Shown here: one piece after another, positions 17,445 through 26,569 of the stretch
Layout of the letters: the number at the start of each line of letters is the position of its first letter
How positions within the stretch are numbered: position 1 is the stretch's first letter
Assembly: GCA_963667075.1 (NCBI GenBank)
Contig: OY762938.1
Span: 1,674,001-1,738,000, forward strand
DNA from: G963667075 sp963667075
GTDB taxonomy: Bacteria; Pseudomonadota; Alphaproteobacteria; Micavibrionales; Micavibrionaceae
Reading direction: 5' to 3'
Length of the DNA stretch: 64,000 nucleotides
Notes under the pieces: model-generated
The model's database searches: none
Told to the model about the DNA's origin: nothing
The model's input: the letters and a program-made list of their open reading frames with translations, nothing else
Made by a program: the position numbers and the translations under genes

Positions 17445-17993
17445 ATGATTTTTGATACAAAAAAAGCGATACTGAACCGGGCCTCTTCGTTCATTTTTGA
17501 TGAAAAAGGAACGGCTGGCGTTGAGGCCGCGCTGCTCATGCCTGTTATGGCAGTTCTCATGATGGGGGTTTGGGATATTGGCCGGGGTATTGTGGTTAAT
17601 CAGAAAGCTATTTCAGCCTCTCAAGTTGCGGCTGATTTGCTTGCCAGAGATAAAACCGTTGACACCGGCACATTGGAAGAGGCCGTGGAGGCTTCGAAAT
17701 TGTCTTTTCAGCCTTATGATGTAACGTCTTACGGTATTGATATTGTAAGCATTGAATTCGATGAAAATAAAGAGCCTGACATTCTGTGGAGAGAAACCCG
17801 CAATATGTCACCAAACGATAGCGCCGTTGATAGTACGGTTGGTCTTGCACCTGAGGGCGAGGGGATGATCATCGTTACTGTGAAATATAACTACACCCCC
17901 TTCTTTTCGGCTGTTTTGACTGATGAACTTGAATTTACTGAAGTCGCTTTTACACGTGGACGGAGAAGCCCAACGGTTACATGGGGCGGATAA
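17445..17993 (+). CDS. TadE/TadF-like pseudopilin
   Basis: A 182-residue second pseudopilin. After a basic leader comes DEKGTAGVEAALLMPVMAVL, again a Glu-led hydrophobic helix, and then an extracellular domain. It is preceded by a strong GGAGG-type site and followed 21 bases later by tadG. It could equally be called TadF; both belong to the TadE-like family and sequence alone does not separate them. Confidence 0.82.
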   Translation: MIFDTKKAILNRASSFIFDEKGTAGVEAALLMPVMAVLMMGVWDIGRGIVVNQKAISASQVAADLLARDKTVDTGTLEEAVEASKLSFQPYDVTSYGIDIVSIEFDENKEPDILWRETRNMSPNDSAVDSTVGLAPEGEGMIIVTVKYNYTPFFSAVLTDELEFTEVAFTRGRRSPTVTWGG

Positions 17994-18014
17994 AAAATAA
18001 CGGGAGCAGAAGAT

Positions 18015-19376
18015 ATGAGTATAAAAACAAGAATAAAACGCTGCCAAAAATTGTTTGACTGGTACCGTAAAGATGTCAGAGGTGTAACGGCTGTAGCTTT
18101 TGCTCTGGCTATTCCCGTTGTTGTTGGCACAGCGGGGATGGCTGTTGATGTCAGTATGGCGTACATGGTCAAGCAGCGGTTAGGTCACGCGCTTGACTCG
18201 GCTGCGTTGGCGGCGGCTGCGGCTGCAAGTGACGGCGTAGATATACAGGCCAAGGTTCAGACTTTTTTTGATATAAATTATCCGCCTGATAAAATAGGGG
18301 CGGCATATAATCTTCAGGTGACAGAAAATGGCAGTGATATCGAAGTGTCGGCAGATGCTTATTTTGACACCTATTTTATGCGTTTTCTTGGGATCAACAC
18401 GCTGAATGTGCACCAAGAAGCCACAGTGGCGCGTGAAATCACGGGGCTTGAGGTGGTTATGGTGGTTGACGTGACAGGCTCTATGGCAACCAATAACAAT
18501 ATTCAGGCGCTCAGAACGGCCTCAACAAATTTCGTTGATATTCTTTTTTCAAGGACCATGTTTGAAGATGCCGTTAAGATTGGCATTGTACCCTATACAG
18601 CAACGGTGAATGTGGGGCCTTATGGTTTAGGCTATGATCCGGATGGGGGTGTTTACGATGACCCGTTTGTGAATAATCCTGATAATCTGGTATTTGATCA
18701 AAGCCAGAAAACGCAGTGGTGGGGCTGTGTTACCGCACAGGACTATCCAGATGATACGATTGATTCCGATAGTAGCTGGATGTGGGATATGTATCGTTTT
18801 ACTTTTATAGGTTCCAGTAATTATTACTATAGATCGAATTATGAGTATTATGATCGTAGTTATGGGCCTAATTACATATGTAATAAATCCTATATTGTGC
18901 CTTTGACAAGTAATCAGGATTATTTACATGAGTCTATTAATGATTTCTATCCTGATGGTTATACGCATGGGAATCTCGGGATGGTCTGGGGGTACCGTGT
19001 TATTTCACCAGAGGCGCCTTTTACTGAAGGGGCGGACTGGGAGGATAATGATTGGAAAAAAGCTGTTTTGATGATGACAGATGGTAACAATACCATGAAC
19101 TCTCATTATACGGCGTATGGTCCATATAGATGGCATTCGATTGGCGTAACAGATCTCAATGAACGCTTTGCTGAGACATGTGAGGCGATGAAAGAACAGG
19201 GGATTACGATTTATACCGTGACATTTACCTCAAGCCTTAACTCGACCACAAAGCAATATTACAAGGAATGTGCGACAGATGAGAGTAAGTATTTCGATGC
19301 ACCGGGACAGGCGGATCTTATTAAGGCCTTTGAAACAATCAGTCGTGAGCTCAGTAACATTCATTTGAAGGAATAA
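18015..19376 (+). CDS. tadG: TadG-like pilus protein with von Willebrand factor A domain
   Basis: A 453-residue pilus-associated protein. The N-terminal pilin-like helix begins VRGVTAVAFALAIPVVVGTAG (the first half is the Flp/TadG-type segment, about residues 22-44). A VWA domain follows, with the metal site DVTGSM at about 152-157 and MMTDGNNTM later. A tyrosine-rich segment interrupts the VWA domain near residues 260-293. TadG proteins help anchor or display the pilus. A strong terminator lies 35 bases after its stop, closing this first pilus transcription unit. Confidence 0.9.
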   Translation: MSIKTRIKRCQKLFDWYRKDVRGVTAVAFALAIPVVVGTAGMAVDVSMAYMVKQRLGHALDSAALAAAAAASDGVDIQAKVQTFFDINYPPDKIGAAYNLQVTENGSDIEVSADAYFDTYFMRFLGINTLNVHQEATVAREITGLEVVMVVDVTGSMATNNNIQALRTASTNFVDILFSRTMFEDAVKIGIVPYTATVNVGPYGLGYDPDGGVYDDPFVNNPDNLVFDQSQKTQWWGCVTAQDYPDDTIDSDSSWMWDMYRFTFIGSSNYYYRSNYEYYDRSYGPNYICNKSYIVPLTSNQDYLHESINDFYPDGYTHGNLGMVWGYRVISPEAPFTEGADWEDNDWKKAVLMMTDGNNTMNSHYTAYGPYRWHSIGVTDLNERFAETCEAMKEQGITIYTVTFTSSLNSTTKQYYKECATDESKYFDAPGQADLIKAFETISRELSNIHLKE

Positions 19377-19411
19377 ATAGGGGGAATAACAACGATAAAT
19401 GCGTTAATCTT

Positions 19412-19437
19412 GGGAGCCGGGAGGCTCCCTTTTTTTC
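19412..19437 (+). terminator. Rho-independent terminator after tadG
   Basis: GGGAGCC (19412-19418), loop GGGA, GGCTCCC (19423-19429), then seven T. A strong hairpin that separates tadG from the flp transcription unit. Confidence 0.9.
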
Positions 19438-19705
19438 TTCTTGCAGCGCATCGTAGTAAATTTATGTAAAAATTTAGATAAATATACATAAATAAAGTAT
19501 TTTAAATTTTATGTAAATAAATAGCAAAGTATTTCTAATGAATATTTTTTATATTTCTAATAAAAAAGCAGTAATAACGGATTTTTTTAACCACTCTTTA
19601 AAAAAAATGTGTATATTATAGAAGGGTAAGGGTTGCGAAGTGAGGGGCTATCTCATTTCTTCAGAACTTTAAAATCTTGCTAGATCTAAATAAGGAGACT
19701 GTACT
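19438..19705 (+). promoter_or_regulatory. AT-rich regulatory region and leader upstream of flp
   Basis: The 329 bases between tadG and flp hold no gene. 19455-19610 is extremely AT-rich. It carries two direct-repeat pairs: TTTATGTAAA at 19461 and 19508, and TATTTCTAATRAA at 19530 and 19552, the latter 22 bases (about two helical turns) apart. A plausible -10, TATTAT, lies at 19614-19619 without a good -35, suggesting activator dependence. A leader hairpin GAAGTGAG/CTCATTTC follows at 19637-19659, and AAGGAG at 19691-19696 is the ribosome binding site for flp. Confidence 0.5.
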
Positions 19706-19882
19706 ATGTTGAAATTAATTGCTGCTTTTGAAGCATATAGAACAAATGAAGAAGGCGCGACAGCTATTGAATATGGCTTGATTGCTGCTGGTATTGCTTT
19801 GGCTATTGCTGCTGCGGTTGCTACATTCGGTGAAAACCTGACAACAGTTTGGGAAGACCTGAGTACAGAGCTGACAGGCTAA
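19706..19882 (+). CDS. flp: Flp-family type IVb major pilin
   Basis: A 58-residue prepilin, the structural subunit of the Tad pilus. It reads MLKLIAAFEAYRTNEEG, then ATAIEYGLIAAGIALAIA. Cleavage is expected after the Gly at residue 17, with the essential Glu at position +5 and adjacent Tyr (IEYG), the Flp hallmark. One hydrophobic helix is followed by a short acidic tail ending LSTELTG. It has its own upstream regulatory region and a terminator just after, fitting a highly expressed single-gene unit. Confidence 0.95.
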   Translation: MLKLIAAFEAYRTNEEGATAIEYGLIAAGIALAIAAAVATFGENLTTVWEDLSTELTG

Positions 19883-19907
19883 TATGCTGTTGGATTTTTG
19901 ATTTTTT

Positions 19908-19944
19908 AAAGCCCGTCTGTTTCTTTTGCAGGCGGGCTTTTACT
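19908..19944 (+). terminator. Rho-independent terminator after flp
   Basis: AAAGCCCGTCTG (19908-19919) pairs with CAGGCGGGCTTT (19929-19940), a 12-bp stem with one G-T pair, followed by a short T-rich stretch. It would limit read-through from flp into cpaA. Confidence 0.85.
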
Positions 19945-20023
19945 TTTGTGTTTTTTTGTGTATTATGGCGTGTGAGGGGTTGCTTTCATTTTTTTTTCGG
20001 TGATTCGCTCAAGTCTTTAAACA

Positions 20024-20581
20024 ATGATTCTTATTGTCTTTTTTATATGTGTATTTGTGTGCGTAGGGATGGGGATATGGGCTTCCGTGTCTGATCTGCG
20101 GGGGTTAACGATTCCCAATTTTGTTTCCCTTCTCGTGCTGCTTTCTTTTTTTCTGGCGTATGGTGTTATGGCTATCACAAACAAGGAGCATCTCGTTTTT
20201 TCTTCGTTCCTGTCTCACTTTGGGGCAGGTGTTCTTGTGTTTGTGCTGACATATATTCTTTTTGCTTTGAGACTGATTGGGGCGGCAGATTCCAAGCTGG
20301 CCTCTTCTTATGCTTTTTGGTTGGGATATAAAGGGCTGTTGCCTTTTGTCTTTTATATGTCGCTTGTCGGTGGTGGGGTTGCGCTGGTGGCTCTTTTTAT
20401 CAAGAAGGTGAGGCCGTTTAAGCATGCTGGAGAGGGTTCCTGGCTGCATACGCTTCAATATAAGGATGGCAGACTAAACATGCCTTACGGGGTTGCTATA
20501 GCCGCTGGCGCCCTGATTTCTTTTGTTATTCTGGGGTATTTTGATTCTGCGCTTTTGTATGGCACAGGGATATGGGAGTAG
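20024..20581 (+). CDS. cpaA: Prepilin peptidase CpaA/TadV (A24 family)
   Basis: Inner-membrane aspartic peptidase of 185 residues that cleaves the leader of Flp and the TadE-like pseudopilins. The first catalytic Asp is in SDLRGLTIPN (about residues 23-32), the second in GAADSKL (about 86-92), which replaces the classical GxGD with AAD as in the short Tad-type enzymes. About six membrane helices are visible. The methyltransferase domain of PilD-type enzymes is absent, as expected. It begins about 140 bases after flp, beyond the flp terminator. Confidence 0.92.
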   Translation: MILIVFFICVFVCVGMGIWASVSDLRGLTIPNFVSLLVLLSFFLAYGVMAITNKEHLVFSSFLSHFGAGVLVFVLTYILFALRLIGAADSKLASSYAFWLGYKGLLPFVFYMSLVGGGVALVALFIKKVRPFKHAGEGSWLHTLQYKDGRLNMPYGVAIAAGALISFVILGYFDSALLYGTGIWE

Positions 20582-20585
20582 GAAC

Positions 20586-21437
20586 GTGAATAAAAATGTG
20601 ATGATTGTTTTGGCTGGTGGGATGATGATTGCCTTGTTGGTGGCTTTTATTGTTCAGGCTAGTCTCGGGTCCAAAGGGCCGTCGAGTGGTGGTGATAGGG
20701 TGGAAATTCTGGTGGCCGCGAAGGATTTGCCTATTGGTAAGGAATTGGCCTCCTCTGATATGAAATGGCGGGATTGGCCTGAAAAGACAATATTTAAAGG
20801 CGCGATTGTGCGTGAAGAGGGGCAGCAGCCTTTGGATGTTTTATCTGGTCGTTTGCGCAGGGATGTCGCGAAAGGTGAGCCTGTTCTTCGTTCTGTTGTC
20901 GCCTCTGAATCAAAAGGCAACCCTTTGGCAGCGACGCTTGGTACGGGGATGCGTGCCGTCGCTATAAAAGTGTCCGCTGCCTCTATGGTGGGCGGGTTTC
21001 TGATGCCTGGTGATATGGTGGATGTTGTCGTGACGCACGAGGTAAAAGCCATGGGGCGGAATAAGGAAATAGTGGCGCAGGCGGTTAGCCGGGATGCTAG
21101 TGAAACGATTATTCAGAATATCAAGGTTATGGCAGTTGATCAGAAGGCGCGGCGGGATGATGATGATGCCAAAGTGGGTCGAACGATTACGCTTGAAGTA
21201 ACGCCTGAACAGGCCGAAACGCTGGTTTTGGCAGGGGCTATGGGGGAAATAAGTCTGGCGTTGCGCGGGGCTGGTGATACGACTATTCGTGATGTTAGTC
21301 ATGGTTTGACAACGGATGTGAAGATTAGTGCTGTTTTGGCGCAGGTTGCAAAATTACAAAGAAAAACTAGCATTAAAACCAATATTGTGCGACTCTATGG
21401 TAGAGATGAAGTGCAAAATGTCGTTGTTCATCCTTAG
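20586..21437 (+). CDS. cpaB: Pilus assembly protein CpaB/RcpC
   Basis: Periplasmic, membrane-anchored assembly factor with an SAF domain and a CpaB/RcpC domain. The start is uncertain: GTG at 20586 gives a short basic tip and then a membrane helix (MIVLAGGMMIALLVAFIVQ); an in-frame ATG at 20562 would overlap cpaA. The SAF segment EILVAAKDLPIGKELASSDM is at about residues 40-60. PVLRSVV and MRAVAIKVSAASMVGGFLMPGDMVDV follow (core AAS..GGFL.PGD), as in CpaB. The family is thought to work with the secretin CpaC at the outer membrane. Confidence 0.91.
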   Translation: MNKNVMIVLAGGMMIALLVAFIVQASLGSKGPSSGGDRVEILVAAKDLPIGKELASSDMKWRDWPEKTIFKGAIVREEGQQPLDVLSGRLRRDVAKGEPVLRSVVASESKGNPLAATLGTGMRAVAIKVSAASMVGGFLMPGDMVDVVVTHEVKAMGRNKEIVAQAVSRDASETIIQNIKVMAVDQKARRDDDDAKVGRTITLEVTPEQAETLVLAGAMGEISLALRGAGDTTIRDVSHGLTTDVKISAVLAQVAKLQRKTSIKTNIVRLYGRDEVQNVVVHP

Positions 21438-21494
21438 TTTCTGTTCTTTTCTTAGCCCGCTCGGGTAAAAACTTTCTTTAACCGGTTGAAAAAG

Positions 21495-23000
21495 ATGAAG
21501 AAAAAATATTTATCCACGAAGTTATTCCGAGGATTCGGAAATGTGCTGGGGTTTGCCTTGTGCCTGCTTGTCTTTTTGCCGGTAGCTGAGAGCTATGCCG
21601 CGAAGGAAGATCTTATTTTTAAGAGTGCTGACAAGCAAAGTAACGATCCGACACTTTATTTAACACAAGGTAAGGCGGAGATTGTGGATGTTGACAGCCC
21701 TGTTTCCGATATCATGGTGGCGAATCCGGCTATTGCTGATGTGGTCGCCTTGCAGTCTAATAAGCTGTATGTTGTTGGGATGAGTATCGGTGATACGAAT
21801 CTTATCGTTTTGAATGATATGGGGGATGTTGTAAAACGTCTGAATGTTCATGTTCGTCTTGATACGAATGCCATTGAGGCTATGCTGTTCAAGCTGTTTC
21901 CTAATGAAAAAAACGTTAAGGTCGATATGGTAGGTAGTCAGTTGGTGCTGACGGGGAAGGTCTCCTCTCCCTCTGTTTCTCATAAGATCTCCCGTCTGGT
22001 TGCGGCTCATATTGGTGAGGTCAGTAAAGCGAGCGGTGAGATTGATGAACTGATTGAAAATTTAATGGATGTTGGCGGGGAGCAGCAGGTGATGCTCCGC
22101 GTGCGGATTATTGAAGCATCCAGAAATATTTTAAAGGAGCTGGGCGTGGAGACGAGTCTTAATGATCCTGTCCAAGATGCTTCGAGCTTGACTAATATTT
22201 TTTCGAAAGCACCGTCCGCGAACATGAGCGGCGGACTGACCAGTTCGTTGGGTGTGGCTAACGAGACGGGATTGACCAAAGCACCATTTGCGATAGGCAG
22301 TCTTTTGTGGGATACAACACGGGGTGGGCTTGGTTTTCTGGAAGTGCTTGTGAATGCGCTGGAAGAAGATCAGCTTATAAATATTCTGGCTGAACCAAAT
22401 CTGACCTCTATTTCCGGGGAGCAGGCCGGTTTTCTGGCCGGTGGTGAGTTTCCTGTGCCGATAGGGCGTGACCGTCTTGGCAATATTATTATTGAATTCA
22501 GGGAATTCGGTGTGTCTTTAAATTTTGTACCGACGGTTTTGTCTGAAGACAGAATTAGCCTTCAGCTCAATACAGAAGTGTCTTCTCTTGATTTTGGTGA
22601 GGGACTGACACTGGCTGATGTTGAAATTCCGGGTATTGATATTCGCCGTGCATCAACGACGGTGGAGCTCGGGACAGGGGGCAGTCTGATGATTGCAGGA
22701 CTGTTGAAGTCTGAAGCGATAAAAGGTATGACAGGTCTTCCCGGTATCAGAAAAACACCTATTCTGGGGGATCTCGTTTCTTCGAGAAGCTTTAATCAGG
22801 AAGAAACAGAATTGGTTGTTATTGTAACGCCTTATCTTGTTCAGCCATATGCTGATGAAAATCAGGCTGAACCTGTGATTCCTGTAGAGGTGTCGAACCC
22901 TCTTTCTCTGGCTTTTGTAGGTAATATCAGGCGGATTTACGGGGATGAGGCAGCCGATAAAATTACGAAAACAGAGCGGATAGGTTATATTCTTGAATAG
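21495..23000 (+). CDS. cpaC: Outer-membrane secretin CpaC/RcpA of the Tad pilus
   Basis: Forms the outer-membrane channel for the pilus. A signal peptide ends around SYAAKED. The N-terminal pilus domain (residues 50-125) includes NPAIADVVALQSNKLYVVG, and a BON-like segment includes VGSQLVLTGKVSSP. The secretin core follows with EPNLTSISGEQAGFLAGGEF and VELGTGGSLMIAGLLK, then LPGIRKTPILGDLVSSRSF and ELVVIVTPYLVQP. I place the start at the ATG at 21495 (501 residues) rather than the TTG nine bases upstream. cpaD follows 11 bases later. Confidence 0.95.
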   Translation: MKKKYLSTKLFRGFGNVLGFALCLLVFLPVAESYAAKEDLIFKSADKQSNDPTLYLTQGKAEIVDVDSPVSDIMVANPAIADVVALQSNKLYVVGMSIGDTNLIVLNDMGDVVKRLNVHVRLDTNAIEAMLFKLFPNEKNVKVDMVGSQLVLTGKVSSPSVSHKISRLVAAHIGEVSKASGEIDELIENLMDVGGEQQVMLRVRIIEASRNILKELGVETSLNDPVQDASSLTNIFSKAPSANMSGGLTSSLGVANETGLTKAPFAIGSLLWDTTRGGLGFLEVLVNALEEDQLINILAEPNLTSISGEQAGFLAGGEFPVPIGRDRLGNIIIEFREFGVSLNFVPTVLSEDRISLQLNTEVSSLDFGEGLTLADVEIPGIDIRRASTTVELGTGGSLMIAGLLKSEAIKGMTGLPGIRKTPILGDLVSSRSFNQEETELVVIVTPYLVQPYADENQAEPVIPVEVSNPLSLAFVGNIRRIYGDEAADKITKTERIGYILE

Positions 23001-23011
23001 GAGAGTTTGAA

Positions 23012-23701
23012 ATGCTGTTACAGCGTGTAAGAAAAAAAATCATCTTATTTCCTTGCTTTGCGGTTTCGTTGTTTGCTGCTCTGGGACTTTCTGGTTGTCA
23101 GGAGTTTAATGAGCCCAGTCAGATCAATACAAGCCGGATTGAACTCAGGGAAGAAAATTTCTTTAAGAGTTACCCAAAAGGTGATGTTCAAGAAAGCGAA
23201 ATTAAGTCTATTGCATCTCATTATTACCGCTATGGGGCTGGTGACTTGAATCTTACGGTCACATATGATCCGAGATCCAAAACAAATACAGCGATGGTAG
23301 CAACACATGAAGGGGCAAAAATTGCAAATGCCTTGCGTATCAATGGGGTGAAGACGGTTGATGTCGATGTGTTGCCGGTTAAAGGGAATGCTGGTTCTGA
23401 TGTCTTTGTGTCATATCCTATGATTATTGCACGCGATCCCGCTGAATGTGGGGATATGCCGGGGTGGGAGAATGGCGCAATGGTTGATCATGATGAAACA
23501 TCAAAGTACAAATATGGTTGCAGTCTTGAAAAGCAAATAGCAAAGCAGATTTCCAGACCAAGGGACCTTATGGGGCGTGCCGGGTATAAGACGGATTCTG
23601 ATGGTCGCAGGCTTCAAAATGTGCTCGCCAAAGGTGGATACTATAGCGGGACGTCGAGTGAGCCGCTTGATGGGGAAAGCGCATCGGGTACGGATGATTA
23701 G
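23012..23701 (+). CDS. cpaD: Pilus assembly lipoprotein CpaD
   Basis: A 229-residue lipoprotein with signal peptide and lipobox LGLSGC. It carries the CpaD family pattern: NLTVTYDPRSKTNTAM, then DVDVLPVKGNAGSDVFVSY, the paired cysteines around AECGDMPGWENG and KYGCSLEKQIAKQISRPRDL. CpaD proteins are typical of alphaproteobacterial Tad loci and are believed to act as the secretin pilotin or partner. It lies between cpaC and cpaE, as in Caulobacter. Confidence 0.93.
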   Translation: MLLQRVRKKIILFPCFAVSLFAALGLSGCQEFNEPSQINTSRIELREENFFKSYPKGDVQESEIKSIASHYYRYGAGDLNLTVTYDPRSKTNTAMVATHEGAKIANALRINGVKTVDVDVLPVKGNAGSDVFVSYPMIIARDPAECGDMPGWENGAMVDHDETSKYKYGCSLEKQIAKQISRPRDLMGRAGYKTDSDGRRLQNVLAKGGYYSGTSSEPLDGESASGTDD

Positions 23702-23760
23702 ATCTTTTTTAAAACCGGGCATACGTTTTATAATTTGAGTTTATTTAGAGGTAAGTAAAT

Positions 23761-24993
23761 ATGAGTGACACGGAAAAAATGATTATTTCCGTTTTGTTGC
23801 CAACGGCCTCTGTTCTTGTTTATGCGAAAGACAGGGGCTTGTTGGATTCTGCCAGTCAGCTATCGGACGACTGGCGGTTTGCGCGTGTGTCCTCTGGTGT
23901 TGTTGAAGGGGATGTCGATACGGCGATAGAGTCTTTTAAAGAAAAGCAGTCTCCTGATCTTGTTATTATAGAAACAGATACAACCGATGAGGCGTTTATT
24001 GCTCGTCTTGAGGTCTTGGCTGAGCACTGCGCAGAAGGAACGGCAGCTATTATTGTCGGGCCGGTTAATGATGTGTATCTCTACCGGAAACTGGTCGGGA
24101 TGGGGGTTAGTGATTATCTTGTCCGTCCGATAGAAAAAATGGTTCTGGCTGATGTGATTGCTAAAACGCTTATTGACCGTATGGGCACGGCGGGTAGCCG
24201 GCTGGTGGCTCTTATGGGGGCGAAAGGGGGCGTCGGTACATCTGTGTTGGCACAGGCTCTGGCCACAGGCATTGCAAGCAAAAAAGAGCAAAAGACAGTT
24301 CTTCTTGATGCGTCTGGGGGCTGGTCGTATTTGAGTGCTTCTATGGGGACGGAGCCTATCTCTACATTGGCAGATGCAGCGAAAACGTCTCAGTCTGACG
24401 ATGAGGGGGCTTTTAATCGTATTTTGTTTTCTGCCGCACCGAATTTGAGCATCGTCTCAAGCGGCGGTGATGTTATGCTGGAAGAACCTGTGGAGGCTGG
24501 GGAGTATGAGAAACTCCTTGATCGTCTTATGGGTGTTTATCCCCATGTGATTGTAGATCTTTCTTCTGCATCATCAACCTTGAAGAAAACGGTGTTACAT
24601 CGTGCGCATGATATTATTTTGATTTCGCAGCCTAATTTACCGGGCTTGCGTGCGGCCAGAAGTATTATTCAAGAGCTGAAAGACCTGCGCGGCGGGGAAG
24701 GTGACGAGATTAAACTGGTGATTAATATGCAAGGACTGTTTCCGGCAAATGAAGTAGCCAAAAAAGATATAGAAGTGGCGCTCGAAGCCGTCCCTGCGCT
24801 GTTCGTCCCTTATGACCCTAAAATCTTTCTGGTGGCTGAGAGTCAGGGGAAAAAAGTATCGGATATGAAAGGTGGGGAGAAAATAATGTCTGATATACTG
24901 GCCCTGATAACCAAAAACGGACAGGAAGAGGCTGGAAAAGACAAGACAAAAGGGGCTTTGGGTGGGTTTCTGGATATATTAAAAGCAAAGTAG
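23761..24993 (+). CDS. cpaE: Pilus assembly ATPase CpaE/TadZ
   Basis: A 410-residue cytoplasmic protein with a degenerate receiver-like N-terminal domain (to about residue 140) and a ParA/MinD-like ATPase domain. The deviant Walker motif reads MGAKGGVGTSVLAQAL at about residues 152-167, with DLSSASSTLKK in the Walker B position. TadZ/CpaE localises the pilus machine to its cellular site. It is followed by cpaF after 7 bases. Confidence 0.94.
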   Translation: MSDTEKMIISVLLPTASVLVYAKDRGLLDSASQLSDDWRFARVSSGVVEGDVDTAIESFKEKQSPDLVIIETDTTDEAFIARLEVLAEHCAEGTAAIIVGPVNDVYLYRKLVGMGVSDYLVRPIEKMVLADVIAKTLIDRMGTAGSRLVALMGAKGGVGTSVLAQALATGIASKKEQKTVLLDASGGWSYLSASMGTEPISTLADAAKTSQSDDEGAFNRILFSAAPNLSIVSSGGDVMLEEPVEAGEYEKLLDRLMGVYPHVIVDLSSASSTLKKTVLHRAHDIILISQPNLPGLRAARSIIQELKDLRGGEGDEIKLVINMQGLFPANEVAKKDIEVALEAVPALFVPYDPKIFLVAESQGKKVSDMKGGEKIMSDILALITKNGQEEAGKDKTKGALGGFLDILKAK

Positions 24994-25000
24994 GCCTGTG

Positions 25001-26569
25001 ATGTTCGGAAAAAAACAACCAGGTTCAGGGACTAAAAAATCGGCGGCGGAGTCTGCGGCAAGAAAAACGCCTGATATTTCTGAAAAAACAGAAAAAAAAG
25101 TGCCGCAGGAGGATAAAGACTTTGTTGCATCTGACGTGAAGGTCGTTGACGAAGCCACATATCAAACAGACCCCCCTCCCGCGCAAGATCCCAAAAATAA
25201 AAAAGGAACAAAAAGTATGGAGGATGACACCATGCTTTTTGAGGAAGGGCAGGCAGAAAGCGAGAAAGCAAAAGAGACAGAAGAAGATTCCATGACTTCT
25301 TTGCGTTTGCAAAGGGCGCGTAACAGGATCTGGCATGACTTAAGAGACGGTATTGATTTGAAGGCACTTGCCCGTATGGACGCCAAAGCGGCACGGGAAG
25401 AGGTGTTGTCAGCGGTTGAAGAAATTGCACGCTTTCGTAATCTGGATCTGACCCCGACAGAGCTGGAAGATATCGCAAAAGAATGCGCCAATGATATGCT
25501 GGGGTTTGGTCCTTTGGAAGATCTTTTGGATCGCGATGGCATTGCGGATATTATGATCAACGGGCCTGACACGGTTTATGTGGAAGAAGGTGGTAAAATT
25601 GAGCGGACAGCGATTAAATTCCGCGATGATCAACATCTGACGACCATATGTCAAAGGATCGTCGGCGCGATTGGCCGTCGCGTTGATGAAGCGTCTCCGA
25701 TTTGCGATGCGCGTCTTCCTGATGGTTCCCGTGTGAACGTTATTATCCCGCCTCTGGCTGTGGATGGGGCGTGTATGACCATCCGTAAATTCAGCAAGGA
25801 TAAACTTACGCTTGAAAAGCTTGTGGATTTTGGCTCTATGACGCCAAGTTGCGCAAAGCTTGTTATGGCGATTGGCCGCTGCCGCGTGAACGTGCTGGTC
25901 TCTGGCGGTACAGGGTCCGGTAAGACGACCATGCTGAACTGTTTGACTCGCTATATTGAATCGGGTGAGCGCATCATTACGTGTGAAGATGCCTGCGAGT
26001 TACAGCTTCAGCAGCCGCACGTCGTGCGTCTTGAAACCCGTCCCCCTAATCTGGAAGGGGTTGGGGAAGTGACTATGCGGGATCTTGTTAAAAACTGTCT
26101 GCGTATGCGGCCCGAGCGCATTATTGTGGGTGAGGTGCGGGGGCCGGAAGCCTTTGATCTGCTTCAGGCGATGAACACAGGGCACGATGGCTCTATGGGC
26201 ACAGTGCACGCGAATAACCCGCGTGAGGCGTTGTCTCGTATGGAAAACATGATTGCTATGGGCGGGTTTAATATTCCTATTTTGGCTATTCGTGAACAGA
26301 TTGCGTCTGCGGTCAATGTGATTATTCAGGTGCAACGCCTGCGCGATGGGTCCAGAAAGCTTACCCATGTGACGGAGATAACCGGTATGGAAGGGGAAGT
26401 AGTGACGATGCAGGATCTGTTTTCTCTCGAGATCAAAGGCGAGGATGCCAAAGGAAAGCTGATTACAGAACAGAAATCCTCCGGTCTTCGTCCCAAGTTT
26501 TTTGATAATGCAAGAACATATGGTGTCGAACAGCTTGTTCTTGATGCAATGGAAGAGGCCTATGGATAA
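25001..26569 (+). CDS. cpaF: Pilus assembly ATPase CpaF/TadA
   Basis: Type II/IV secretion ATPase that powers pilus assembly. GTG-ATG at the start makes ATG at 25001 the likely codon. The first 100 residues are charged and poorly ordered (KKSAAESAARKTPD, KETEEDSMTSL), longer than usual. The ATPase part has FGPLEDLL, MINGPDTVYVE, Walker A SGGTGSGKTT (about 301-310), Walker B with ERIIVGEVRGPEAFD, and the His box GSMGTVHANNPREAL. The stop codon directly abuts the tadB ATG. Confidence 0.97.
   Translation: MFGKKQPGSGTKKSAAESAARKTPDISEKTEKKVPQEDKDFVASDVKVVDEATYQTDPPPAQDPKNKKGTKSMEDDTMLFEEGQAESEKAKETEEDSMTSLRLQRARNRIWHDLRDGIDLKALARMDAKAAREEVLSAVEEIARFRNLDLTPTELEDIAKECANDMLGFGPLEDLLDRDGIADIMINGPDTVYVEEGGKIERTAIKFRDDQHLTTICQRIVGAIGRRVDEASPICDARLPDGSRVNVIIPPLAVDGACMTIRKFSKDKLTLEKLVDFGSMTPSCAKLVMAIGRCRVNVLVSGGTGSGKTTMLNCLTRYIESGERIITCEDACELQLQQPHVVRLETRPPNLEGVGEVTMRDLVKNCLRMRPERIIVGEVRGPEAFDLLQAMNTGHDGSMGTVHANNPREALSRMENMIAMGGFNIPILAIREQIASAVNVIIQVQRLRDGSRKLTHVTEITGMEGEVVTMQDLFSLEIKGEDAKGKLITEQKSSGLRPKFFDNARTYGVEQLVLDAMEEAYG

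Noticed and set aside
19849..20094. 81-codon forward frame spanning the flp end and cpaA start
   Set aside because: It runs out of frame through flp, the flp terminator and the start of cpaA, and is rich in Phe, Cys and Arg.
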